Notes: generated by a model not told the origin, from the letters alone. DNA of 24,891 nucleotides from Rhizopus sp. PT2906 (GCA_025529335.1 JAMYHX010000568.1:1-24891); one strand, 5' to 3'; counted from the first letter of the stretch, positions 9,812 through 19,219 are shown. Numbers and translations are program-made.

Positions 9812-12649
9812 TCGACGCGAAGTAAAGAGCTTCAAGCATTACTGATAATAACTTTAACCGGTTATAAACTCGATTTAGACATTTTGTCCTAAATTGTACC
9901 TTTATTTAATTCAAGGTTAAACAAAGTAATTGAATGAGAGATGTAGAGGCACAAAGGAGGTAAAAATTATCCATAAATGGTAAAATGATGAGAAGTCAAG
10001 CTGTCCTACAGAACTCACAGTTGATATTTACAAGATGATAATGAACATAAACTGTCCAAAAAGAAAGAAATTTCTATATAAAGAATAATTGTAAGAAAAG
10101 ATAAGCGTATTCTTGCATACAAAGATACATGAATTTCATGAGCTAAGTATACAGCTTGAGTTCAATTGTACAGATACACATATGCTACATTCGCCTTTAT
10201 CTTATCGTTTTATTGACCCAGGCCAGATGTATATAGATTATGACATGATCACTATTGATTGCAGTAAGTATCAGTAGTATTAAGAAAAACGACTTGAGCG
10301 AATGCATTGTAAGGTCAAGTTGACAACTCATTTGTAGGAAAAGTAATTGGTGTCCATGTTGATTAAAGTCACTTACAAGCATTGCCGTGGAAAATATTTT
10401 AGATCAAAGGTAGCAAGTTTAGTATCATAATATCCTTAGCTCACTTGTAAGGTATTATGCTATCACGTTCAATTATAATGCTATGATGGAATTGATTGCA
10501 ACCTTTGGCTGATATGGTAACTATTAAATCTTTTATTGCACATGTTCTTGTACCTGTCATACAATCAAGATAACGCTTTATGGTATAGTATTGAAAAATA
10601 TAGTCTTGGTTGTCAAAATGAGATGAATATGTCATTACTAAGCATTCGTTTGAAGGAGATGAACAGTTTTGAAGGCTTTAAAAGAATTATATTCTCCATA
10701 TGTGTATTAGTATACGTTAGTAAAAGATATATATCATAAGGCTGTACAAAGCACACGATCTTATGCAAAGTATTATATGCAACCATTAATTTATTGTCCA
10801 AGTGTAACCTATACAAGTATGTAACAAAGTAGTCCGCGCTTGCAAGTGTTTTTGTTATTATTGGTTTTTGGGTATAGACACAACGACTGTACTTGCAAGG
10901 CATATGTAAAGTATATATACATAGGTGGTTTGGTGGTATTTAAAAAAAATATGACTAATATTTTTATTTTCATTATATGTGTAGATAACTTTGTGGTATG
11001 GATCCTATAGGTTTGCTCGGTTAAACGTTTCACAGGTTTAAGATATACTCGTCATTACTTTGCCTGTAGGGAAAGCGTCAACTCTTACCCATTACTTACA
11101 GTAACCCTCATCCTATCTATTCTTACTTTTAGGTCACAGCATATGTAGAATTTGGGCCGCATATCATAAGCTTGAGTGTCCCAATAATTTAACTCTAAAT
11201 GGCACGACCTTCTTTGTACTGCGTTGGATAAAATTTGTAATTTTTACAGCTAATGGATAGCTAGTGTGTTTAAATATGAAGATAAATAAAAGAGTGGATA
11301 ATAGAGCCATTAGGTATTAGTAAATGCTCTGTTGCTACGCTTCTTAATGTTAATTCTAACAATTGCGCAAATAGCATTTGTTATAAGTTTACAAAAAGAA
11401 GTGCTACAGTGACAGAGAATCCATTGAGTAATAATTGAAATTATAGATATAATAACATTCTATACGTATTTAATAGGATAAGAGCAAGATGCTTGATAAT
11501 AAAAGCAGTACTAGTGTAGTTTTTCTATAGAAAATATATATGTAAGATGTATAGATTTGGTCACAAGTGCAATAAACATTATTGCATATAGCAGGCTACA
11601 GCAATATAAAGATGACTTACTAGCAAGAGTGTTCTTCGTCACAGAGGCAATCCCTTTTGAAAGGATTGAATACAAGTAAAGAGTTAAAAATTCATCCAGT
11701 AACACTAGCTATTCAAAAAAAAAAAATCATAAAAGAAGGAGCTTGAGACGCTTTTGAGTTTTTAAAAAACCCTAATGAATATAGTACATTGTTCAAAGTA
11801 AAATTTCCTTCAAACTTTCCAGTCGAAATTTCCCATTTTGAAAGCTGTGCTAGGAGGGATTCAATATTATTTACAATGATTATTCAATAATACTGCTCAA
11901 ATATATTCTTTTATGTTTTTCAGTAAAGCTTTAAGCATGAAGATTGAGAGCATAAAAGGAAATAGATATGCAATCAGAAATTTACGGCTGTATTTATACT
12001 AAAACTACAAAAAATTCTCATATTTAATAAGAGAATTGTAATTACAGCTACGCTAACATTCCCACTGTTAAAGGCGTTGCATAACTTGAGATTTTAGCCA
12101 TAATCATAACTGGTCCTTACTGAAATATATTTAATTTTTCAAAAGGTTTTTGTGTCATATTATCCGAATACAAACAGTTAGATGTAATAAGCATTCCTAA
12201 ATGATATTAGTTTTTACATCATATAGTGATTAAAAGCTAAAACTGTCACACTCTGCGTCCAGATCTATGGGTTTTGCAATTGAGTATGCTCATTTATGAC
12301 TTTCAGCAGAAACCATTAGGAATGATACAGTATAATTTGGACAGGTACTGTACAAATCATGATAAGCTCTTTGAATACTCTATAAGTCGATGTCAGTACT
12401 AAAATGCAGTAGAACGAAGGGTGTTTGATTCATATTACATTAGACTAAAAATCAGGACAATCCTGACAAGTACATGGTAACTGTATTGATCATATCACCA
12501 TGATACTATCCTCCAAGATAAACAGCATGCGCTTATATTTTTCTTTACTTTTAGCTGACATTCACATAGGTAATTGTAATCAAAATGAATGATATGACCT
12601 ACTCTTCCAATGACTTGTGTAAAAATAGACCATTTCTCAAAATGATGTC
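9812..12649. other. 2.8-kb AT-rich gene-poor region
   Basis: No gene could be supported on either strand. ORFs up to 96 codons exist but read as low-information, AT-driven translations with frequent stops nearby, and no splice-linked continuation was found. Short poly-A runs and scattered small inverted motifs are present. No tRNA B-box-like GGTTCGAATCC motif was seen. It is best read as intergenic DNA merging with the decayed transposon island that begins at 12650. Very old repeats could be hidden here, since they cannot be seen without a repeat library. Confidence 0.5.
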
Positions 12650-12681
12650 GCACTAAAAGAAATTAAAGTGTCGCTTAAGTC
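12650..12681 (+). repeat. Left 32-bp terminal inverted repeat
   Basis: Begins GCACTAAA and ends CGCTTAAGTC, reading inward. It is the reverse complement of 15337-15368 with a single mismatch (A versus T at the ninth base). Confidence 0.8.
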
Positions 12682-12715
12682 GGATGTATACATACTTGCT
12701 ATTTATTGCTTATTT

Positions 12716-13899
12716 TTAAAAAGAAGCTTTTAAACTGCTAGAGTATTTATAAGGCTTGAAAAGACCTTTTGCTCTTCCAGCATTGAAGCAAGCGCTCCAG
12801 TTCATCTTCTTTTTATTACTTCTGAAATTCTCAAAAGCAAAATCAGGCGATTTTGTGTTTGGCTGATCTGAAGTTGGCAAGAGATCTTCATTGTATTCAT
12901 TTTTAGACGGCTCATCTTTTTTTTGCTTCTTCTGACAGATTTAGAAGTTCAGGTAAAGACGTGTGTCGATTCTTTGTCTTGCATGTCTCCAAATACATAT
13001 AGCCGTCTTCGGTATATTCTCTTGTGAGTTTTCTTAGCTCTTCCAGATTTTCAATTTCTAATGCCTCCTTGATCTTATAAAACTGCTTTTGTGTCTGCTC
13101 ACACACATTCAAAAAAACGTCAATTGTTCGTTTCTCCAAGGTGACATCATTTTCGAATATTTGTTTTGCAATACTATACAGCAGTTATATTATCTCATCA
13201 GCATGCTCCTTGCTATCCATGCTCAACAGAGTTCTTTTTTGCTTGTGTAAAAAATGTCCTACTGTAACTAGTGGTTTAAGTGGTTGTTCATGAACATGGC
13301 TGATAGTGATAGGATACAGAATGTAAAATATTTAGCCCATGATTTGCAAGGATATTCTTTCGCGTATAGTATCTGATTGCTTTGTACTAAATCATTGACT
13401 ATGCTTGATTTTGTGGGATGTATACCGAAGACAACAACAATTGATAAGGTGCCATGTTCTTTGTTAATTGCAAGGCAGTATTCGGTGACTCTTTGTATAA
13501 GCTTGAGATCAATTGTGTTTTGGACTTCGACTAGAACAGGAGGCAAGGAAATGGTGACTTCAATGGAGGCAAATAACACATCTGAGCATCGTCCACTAGG
13601 CCATTCCGTAGATCGATCCGCGTACTGGGAACAGACTTCAGAACCTGTATTGTTAAAACATTATGTTAGGTTGTATGTAACCTTAAAAGAACAAGTAGCT
13701 GGTTCCTACCTAGTACAGCATTGACAATAATGTTTCTGACAGAAGGGTGGCGTAGTATTAATTTACTCACCAGATCGGTGCCGGGGCGATGTTGGGAAGG
13801 TAGTATAAAGGCGTTAAGAGTAGTTTTATCTTGAAACAAAGATAATGTGTTAGTCGCTAAGTTTCAAAAGATACTTGGAGTTCTGTAGATATCAGTCAT
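12716..13899 (-). pseudogene. PD-(D/E)XK nuclease-like transposon gene, disrupted
   Basis: Minus-strand reading starts at an ATG at 13899. Exon 1 (13710-13899) is followed by a 65-nt GT-AG intron (13645-13709) and a long second exon ending at TAA 12716-12718. Motifs include the run GSEVCSQYADRSTEWPSG, then RCSDVLFA (possible catalytic Asp) and PPVLVEVQNTI. The last carries the E-x-Q form of the PD-(D/E)XK motif seen in Rpn/PDDEXK_2 nuclease-transposase families. IVVVFGI and a Trp-containing WAKY segment follow. The C-terminal part is Lys/Glu-rich helical, with EQTQKQFYKIKEALEIENLE, ending in a basic segment with WSACFNAGRAKGLFK. Breaks: in-frame TGA at codon 12, a frameshift near 13310-13330, an in-frame TAA near 13185, and a second frameshift near 12922. 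Nuclease assignment is by motif only. Confidence 0.6.
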
Positions 13900-13919
13900 A
13901 CCAGCCGTTTTATTAAGAT

Positions 13920-14309
13920 GTACACTTGGTGCACTTAAAAATGCACTCAAAAACAGTCAATACTACGGGCGCTACCTCTATCCACTACCTATGATGCCGC
14001 CCAACAAAGCTAAACATGACTTTACGAGGTTACCATCTTCAACTGTTTCTTTTTAAGAAGAAGAAGAGAAAAATAAGAAATGTTGTTATTGATGTATTTG
14101 TTCTAATTTTATGCTGTCAGTTTGATCAACAAGGACCACTTAGCTTACGTGTAATTATGGTAAATTCATATTTTATATCATAGAGAGTGAACTGGATAGC
14201 TTTAGGTCAAGCAGAGGCTTTGGTAGTGTAAAGTTGTATAGTGACAACATAAGTAGCGGCCGTAGCATTGGCCTGTTTTTGAGTGCATTTTTGAGTGCAC
14301 CAAGTGTAC
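13920..14309. mobile_element. MITE-like element nested in the larger transposon
   Basis: Long inverted repeats of about 55 bp face each other at 13920-13975 and 14255-14309, with only a handful of mismatches and one indel. The ends read GTACACTTGGTGCAC inward. Each arm contains a short tandem unit (GCACTCAAAAA twice). A TA dinucleotide flanks both ends of the CACTTGG terminus, which fits a TA target duplication of the Tc1/mariner type. The interior (about 280 bp) has no credible coding capacity, so it would be non-autonomous. It separates the coiled-coil ORF from the nuclease-like ORF. Confidence 0.6.
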
Positions 14310-14527
14310 GCCTTTCGCTGATCTTTAATAAAAAGAAGATAATAGCAAATCATATTTTGTATTTTCATGTCTAACCAAGTAATTAAACGTCCTGTTGAGC
14401 GCAATAAAAGACCTCCCGGACGAGATCAAAAGGTCAGTAATGGAGACTAAAGAGCCTCTTCTGGGATCAAGGGTAAAAAGCGTACTGGCGAAAAAGTTCA
14501 GGATGGAATCAATTGTCATAGGAAATT

Positions 14528-15240
14528 TCAGAAAAAGCTTTGGTGCCAAAAAAAAAAGCCTTTCTCAACAAAGAAGCGTGCGACAGCACGTTGAACAGGA
14601 GCCCTAATACGACGAATAGCGCGGATCAGGCGATATGCGAAAGTAACAAAGGCATAGTCGACCCTGTCTTGGTGGCTCCACTTGGAGCGCACTGGATCAC
14701 GCAAATTTGCGTGATCCAGGAAATCGTACTCATCGCGAACGGTAATTGCAAACTTATTTAGCGGTGAATGGGGCTCAGATTCATAGTCATTATGAATAGA
14801 TAGGGCAACAAGGTGGCGGTCCGGATAGTGTATATCGAGAATACGGCTACTATGGATATGCAGGCGTCGTAGTCGGCTACGTAATTGGTTGATAGGGGCA
14901 GGAGCATAAAGGTATTTAAAATCTTGATTTGCAGAAGGGTGACTAAATGTACGAGCAGCAGCAGCTTGGCTTGAAAGAGGTTTCGTGGCAGTCGGCCGGC
15001 AACCTTATTTGACGGAGGAAGCTCAGAATCTGGAGGGGAAGGCTATTTTTGGGAGGGTTGACGTTGCCATGGTGACTCAGGAGGACGGATGACAGCAGAA
15101 AGATTGACGGCGGGCAGTTCAGTGGCAGGGGAAACCTGAGCTAGACGCTCACGGAGAGAGGCGTTTTGTTGCTGGAGTCGAGCTATTTCAGCCTTGGCAG
15201 CAGAAAGTTCTGCTTGTAGCTGCTTCAACGTTGGTATAGT
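14528..15240 (-). pseudogene. Coiled-coil transposon ORF (gag/ORF1-like), disrupted
   Basis: Two minus-strand frames form one protein-like reading. Residues from about 15215 down give a leucine-zipper coiled coil (LKQLQAELSAAKAEIARLQQ). This runs into a Pro/Ser-rich linker (RPPESPWQRQ), a TAG at 15043-15045, and then a frameshift near 15000. The second frame (to TGA 14528-14530) continues with Ala/Ser-rich sequence, then SRILDIHYPDRHLVALSIHN, which has the beta-strand rhythm of an RNA-binding (RRM-like) fold. RDEYDFLDHANLRDPVRSKW and a helical, Arg-rich end (RLIRAIRRIRAPVQRAV) follow. This order (coiled coil, RNA-binding-like, basic) resembles LINE ORF1 or gag-like proteins, but the family is not certain. 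A poly-A run of 22 (T on plus, 15290-15311) lies just upstream of it. Confidence 0.5.
14692..14719. repeat. 28-bp perfect palindrome
   Basis: Both arms are 14 bp (CTGGATCACGCAAA and its reverse complement) with no spacer. It lies inside the coiled-coil ORF, where it encodes LDHANLRDP on the minus strand. It could form a cruciform or hairpin. Confidence 0.85.
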
Positions 15241-15336
15241 ATGGATGCACTTTCCAATTAAGGTAAAAAGTATTGAAAGTGATCCACTCTTTTTTTTTTT
15301 TTTTTTTTTTTGAAAATTAGGCGTCATCTTTTCCCT

Positions 15337-15368
15337 GACTTAAGCGACACTTTAATTTCATTTAGTGC
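15337..15368 (-). repeat. Right 32-bp terminal inverted repeat
   Basis: Ends in TTTAGTGC on plus. It is the inverse partner of 12650-12681, with 31 of 32 identical positions. Confidence 0.8.
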
Positions 15369-15702
15369 AATGTTTCTCACGGTAAAAGAAATAACATGAC
15401 AAGCACAATAAAATCCGTGTCAGGAGCAAGTTGGGAATGTTTTCTAACAATACAGGAAACGGCATTGAATAATTAACTGGCTTTTATTCCAAGATAAATA
15501 CTAGTCTCGAAGAGTATTTTATTTATACAAGAACAACTCAAAGATGGTATAAAGTTTTGGGCATAAACAGCTAAAGTAAGATGCTATATAAAAAGCATGT
15601 GATTACTGTATTATTAATCAATATATAATTATCCCTGTATTAAAGACTTGCTATTGACTACAAATTACTTTATAAAGTTACTAGATTTCTAAAAGAAGAC
15701 TA
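15369..15702. other. Intergenic, no gene seen
   Basis: AT-rich DNA to the right of the TIR-bounded element. No coding region or recognisable repeat could be supported. Confidence 0.5.
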
Positions 15703-15969
15703 TGTTGAACAAGGTAAGCAAACTTTAATACTATTTTGACTCATTCAGAACAAATTCTTCATTTGTTCCATAGTTATTCATGCTCTTGATGTTTGTTATT
15801 ATGCTAGTTTGGAAGCAATTGGTATATAAATTAAATGATGCTTACTTTCTATATGTAGAAATACTCAAATGATTGACACGTCAGCAAGGGTGCGTAAGCA
15901 GGGACGCGTAACTATGTAGATGGTAGACGTCTGTGAACACGGAACTTAAACACGTGTTCCGTCCCAACA
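15703..15969 (+). mobile_element. Possible solo LTR-like segment
   Basis: The segment starts TGTTG and ends CAACA, the short inverted termini typical of retrotransposon LTRs. It contains a TATATAAA box near 15822-15829 and a GC-richer downstream part with a GGAAC...GTTCC hairpin. About 12 nt further right is a purine tract (AAAGAAAGGGGGG). No matching 5-bp target duplication is seen, and no second LTR lies in the window. The call therefore rests on end motifs only. Confidence 0.2.
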
Positions 15970-16290
15970 GGATCTGACAAAGAAAGGGGGGCCATGAAAT
16001 CCTCTCAAGATCAAGAATCAAAAGCACAAGAGCAGTTACAAACATGATTAGGCTACAGATGACGCAGGCGCTATGAGAGCCACTTTAGGAAGAAGTTTAG
16101 TATGCGATTAAACAATCTTTTATTTATTAAACCCATTGGGCACACAGTATTTTTTATATTAATTTGCCTGGGCAAGTTCAACAAAGTGGGGACGTATAAT
16201 GCGTGGGGATGGAAGGGTACTAATGGTGGAGGAGAAAAGCATACTATTTAAAGGAGAGGGTGGGGTGGGTGGAGGGAGATAAGCTAATCA
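15970..16290. other. Intergenic, purine-rich
   Basis: Includes a G-run (GGGGGG near 15990) and a G-rich tract (GGTGGGGTGGGTGGAGGG, about 16257-16277). No gene is supported. Confidence 0.4.
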
Positions 16291-16590
16291 TTATAATTGG
16301 GATTCATGCGTATTCCAACCTGGGCGAATGTCGCAGCTTTTCATAATTTGTTTATTTCCAACAACCAACAACAGAGAACCATCGAAGGTGACATTAAAAC
16401 CCTCAAGAGCAAGCTACTTGGAGCGGTTTGTGGGGTTGAATATAGGATCTTAGGCTTCAAATCGAAGATTTTTGACCACGGAGATAGAGACATAGCCCCA
16501 GAGGTTTGGTTTACGCTTGTTAGGTAAAACGGTGAAGAGAAATGAAAGATCACACAAAAATCTCAGCCGCAAACCTTGTATAAATGGGGC
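16291..16590 (-). pseudogene. Possible decayed ORF, unknown family
   Basis: One minus-strand frame reads as protein-like for about 100 codons with only two internal stops, near 16449 (TAA) and 16419 (TAG). Segments include LPNKRKPNLWGYVSIS, DPIFNPTNRS, LALEGFNVTFDGSLLLVVG and KSCDIRPGWNTHESQL, then a stop. Both internal stops could derive from CAA/CAG by one C-to-T change. I do not recognise the family. It may be a transposon or gene relic, or a chance run. Confidence 0.25.
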
Positions 16591-16616
16591 ATGTGTAACT
16601 CAGATGAATCTAAATG

Positions 16617-16624
16617 TATATATA
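16617..16624 (+). promoter_or_regulatory. TATA box of the glutathione S-transferase gene
   Basis: TATATATA lies about 53-60 bp upstream of the ATG at 16677. The following pyrimidine-rich stretch (TTTATTCTTTTTATATTTTC) suits a short 5' leader. Confidence 0.5.
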
Positions 16625-16676
16625 GCCGCATCCTGATCATAAAGTCTTTATTCTTTTTATATTTTCTCGTGACAAA

Positions 16677-17525
16677 ATGACGAATATTACGTATTATGAT
16701 TTGGAAATCGAAGGTTTTGAAGGTGTCGTGTTTTCTCCAAATACAGCCAAGACAAGATATACATTAAACTTCAAGGTAAGTTGATAAAAGTCTATCATGG
16801 CCATTAGTTAATATCATAGCATTAGGGTATTCCCTATAATACAGAGTGGGTAAATTTTGTAAGCTTGAAAGAAATTATACCCAAAGTTGTGTAAGTGCAT
16901 GGCGAAGAAGCATTAAAAAATTGATCTAACAAAACGTAACGTAGCCCTTATGAAGGAAGGCCCACTGTACCAGTTATGGTGATCGATGGAAAGGGCATTC
17001 GTGAATCTTGGGATATTGCCAACTATCTTGAAGAAACTTTCCCAGATAAACCCTCTGTTTTTAATGGCAATCCGGGTGTTCATAAATTCTTTGACGTCTA
17101 CTGTTATAAAAATATCACCGCCAACCTTTACAGATTAGTTGTTCTTGATGTTCAAGAGCGCTCTGTTGACAAAGAGTGGCACCGTCAAGATCGTGAAAAG
17201 ATGCTTGGTATGTCTTTGGAGAAGTTCGCTGGGCATCCTGACGATCATAAGCCTACATTAAAGGAAGCTTTGACCCCTATCCATGCTGTGCTTCAAAAGT
17301 ATCCTTTTGTTACTGGAGAGAAAGGTAATGATGATACATTGTCTCCTTTCTGTTGATGACTAACCATAACTCTCTATAGCGGGATATTCTGACATCATAC
17401 TTGCAGCCGCCTTTGTTATGCTCAATGTTGTAAGACCTGACCTATTCCACTCTCACTTGTTGGATCTCTTTGAAGACGATGTCTTGTCAAACTGGTGGAA
17501 GCGTACAGAATTCTTTCGTCAATAA
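16677..17525 (+). CDS. Glutathione S-transferase
   Basis: Four exons: 16677-16775, 16826-16890, 16945-17324, 17380-17525; product 229 aa, a normal GST length. Residues 1-90 form the thioredoxin-like glutathione-binding domain: VVFSPNTAKTRYTLNFKG, with Ser in the SPN turn as the likely activating residue; then GRPTVPVMVI, with the cis-Pro; then RESWDIANYLEETFP, which binds the gamma-glutamyl group. The all-helical C-terminal domain follows and contains AGYSDIILAAAFVML, where the conserved N-capping Ser/Asp sits. The pattern resembles fungal etherase-like (GSTE) or Ure2-related enzymes, which conjugate or remove glutathione in the cytosol; the exact class is uncertain. A TATA box precedes it and AATAAA follows the stop by 41 nt. 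The last intron has a CTAAC branch site. Confidence 0.9.
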
Positions 17526-17565
17526 GCTACTGTATTAGTATTATGACATTGTTTTGTAAGATGTC

Positions 17566-17571
17566 AATAAA
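17566..17571 (+). terminator. Polyadenylation signal AATAAA for the GST gene
   Basis: AATAAA lies 41 nt after the GST stop codon, within CAATAAAATAAAG. Confidence 0.5.
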
Positions 17572-18024
17572 ATAAAGAACAAATTCTAGCATAAAGTAAT
17601 CACATTATTATTATTATTTGTAAAAAGAAAAGGTTTATTATTAAAATTAGTCATCCTTTTGGTAAGCCTGTTTATGCAATCAAGATGATTTGTGTTCAGA
17701 TAGCAGTCACTTTTGCTGTGAAGCCTTGAAGAGTTGACCCTTTTTGATAAAAAAGAGTAATCAGATCAAGAAGAGAAGGAGGCTATGATATAAATAAAGA
17801 TAAAAACATAAGTCAAGATGAAAAAGGAAAATGGATAATGACAATTATAAGTCTATTTACAATAGATGAAAATTGAACCAATCGTATATTTTTACCTGCG
17901 CTTACATAGCAACTTGCGGTCATTATCTAAATTTAATCTCAGTCTATAACGGAAAAATATATATATTACTCACTTGGAAGCCGCTTTATATTTTCTTTTC
18001 TTTCGCATACCCTTTTTTCTCAAA
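17572..18024. other. Intergenic and transaldolase promoter region
   Basis: About 450 bp without a supported gene. The final 80 bp include an ATATATATAT run (about 17957-17966) and a C/T-rich leader (TTTTCTTTTCTTTCG) just before the transaldolase start. Such a leader is common in highly expressed fungal genes. Confidence 0.5.
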
Positions 18025-19122
18025 ATGTCTGTTCTTGAACAACTCAAACAATTCACAACTATTGTTGCTGACAGTGGTGACTTTGAATGTAAGTATATTC
18101 TACTTGACGCGTTATTGCTATCCTTTGTTCTTTTTTGCTTACCATGACGTGATGTAGCTATTGATGTATATAAACCTCAAGATGCTACCACTAACCCTTC
18201 TCTAATCTTGGCTGCTACCAATAAACCGGAATATGCACACTTGGTGGATCAAGCTCTCGAATATGCTAAGGCTAAGGGCGGGTAAGTTATTGGATTATAA
18301 AACGAGCGCGTGTAAATATTGACGGAAACATCTAAATATAGTTCTGATGAAGAAAAGGCTGGTTTGGCCATGGATAAGCTTTTGGTCAACTTTGGTACCG
18401 AAATCTTAAAGATCGTTCCTGGCCGTGTTTCTACCGAAGTCGATGCTCGTCTGTCTTTCGATGTTGAAGGTACAGTCAACAAGGCTATTGCCCTTATCAA
18501 GTTGTATGAAGAGAACGGTGTCAGCAAAGATCGTATTTTGATCAAGATTGCTTCTACCTGGGAAGGTATCCAAGCTGCCCACATTCTCGAAACCAAGCAC
18601 AACATTCACTGTAACTTGACCTTATTGTTTGGTTTTGCTCAAGCTGTTGCCTGTGCTGAAGCTGGCGTCACTCTTATCTCTCCCTTCGTCGGACGTATCT
18701 TGGATTGGTACAAGAAGAACACTGGCAAGAACTATTATGGTTCTGAAGACCCTGGTGTCCAATCTGTCACCAAGATTTACAACTATTACAAGAAGTACGG
18801 TTACAAGACCATCGTAATGGGTGCCTCTTTCCGTAACACAAGCGAAATTGAGGCATTGGCCGGTTGCGACTTCTTGACTATCTCACCTGCTCTTTTGGAG
18901 GAATTGAAGAACACCAATAAGAAGATTGAACGCAAGTTAAGTCCTGAAAATGCTCAAGCTGCTTCTCTCGAAAAAGTCACCTTCTTCAGCAATGAAGCGG
19001 CCTTCCGTTGGGAAATGAACCAAGATATCATGGCTACTGAAAAGTTGGGTGAAGGTATTCGTAAGTTTGCAGAGGATGGTATTACACTTGAAAATATCTT
19101 GAGAAAAAAGCTCAACTTGTAA
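18025..19122 (+). CDS. TAL1: Transaldolase
   Basis: Three exons: 18025-18088, 18158-18281, 18342-19122; product 322 aa, as expected for the TalB/TAL1 family. It moves a dihydroxyacetone unit between sedoheptulose 7-phosphate and glyceraldehyde 3-phosphate in the non-oxidative pentose phosphate pathway, in the cytosol. The TIM barrel starts at VADSGD; DATTNPSLILAA follows. Active-site residues are all present: Asp16, Glu95 in STEVDARLSFD and the Schiff-base Lys131 in ILIKIASTWEG. These correspond to Asp17, Glu96 and Lys132 of E. coli TalB. NLTLLFGFAQAVACAEAG and ISPFVGRILDW are family signatures. Codon use is more C-ending than its neighbours, suggesting strong expression. Intron sizes are 69 and 60 nt. 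Confidence 0.97.
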
Positions 19123-19213
19123 ATATCCCCAAAAAATCATACTTTCCCCCACCATTCTAAAAATTTAAAAAGATAATGCTTTTCCTTTAAAGAAGGGATT
19201 ATTTTGTATGTCC

Positions 19214-19219
19214 AATAAA
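19214..19219 (+). terminator. Polyadenylation signal AATAAA for transaldolase
   Basis: AATAAA lies about 92 nt after the transaldolase stop codon. Confidence 0.45.

Larger units (their letters stand above)
12650..15368 (-). mobile_element. Degenerate TIR-bounded element with a PD-(D/E)XK-type ORF
   Basis: Two 32-bp terminal inverted repeats (12650-12681 and 15337-15368) match at 31 of 32 positions and face each other 2.7 kb apart. Between them lie, all on minus, a broken coiled-coil ORF (14528-15240), a nested MITE-like element (13920-14309) and a broken PD-(D/E)XK nuclease-like gene (12716-13899) whose stop codon is only 34 bp from the left repeat. No DDE transposase signature is seen. Flanks outside the repeats (ATGATGTC left, AATGTTTC right) do not match, so no target-site duplication is evident; it may have decayed or rearranged. 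It could instead be a composite of unrelated insertions that happens to be framed by one repeat family. All ORFs are disrupted, so the copy is dead. Confidence 0.6.

Noticed and set aside
10441..11033. Several 60-100 codon ORFs in the AT-rich gap
   Set aside because: AT-driven composition, no motif, no splice partner and overlapping frames on both strands.
9727..12649. tRNA, 5S rRNA or U6 genes
   Set aside because: Looked for B-box-like and conserved core motifs by eye and found none.
14395..14607. Plus-strand ORF starting MSAIKDLPDEIKRS
   Set aside because: It overlaps the coiled-coil relic antisense, with no start context or homologous motif. The minus reading makes better sense.
17873..18157. 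94-aa plus ORF upstream of transaldolase
   Set aside because: Hydrophobic translation of promoter and leader DNA that runs through the transaldolase start in another frame.
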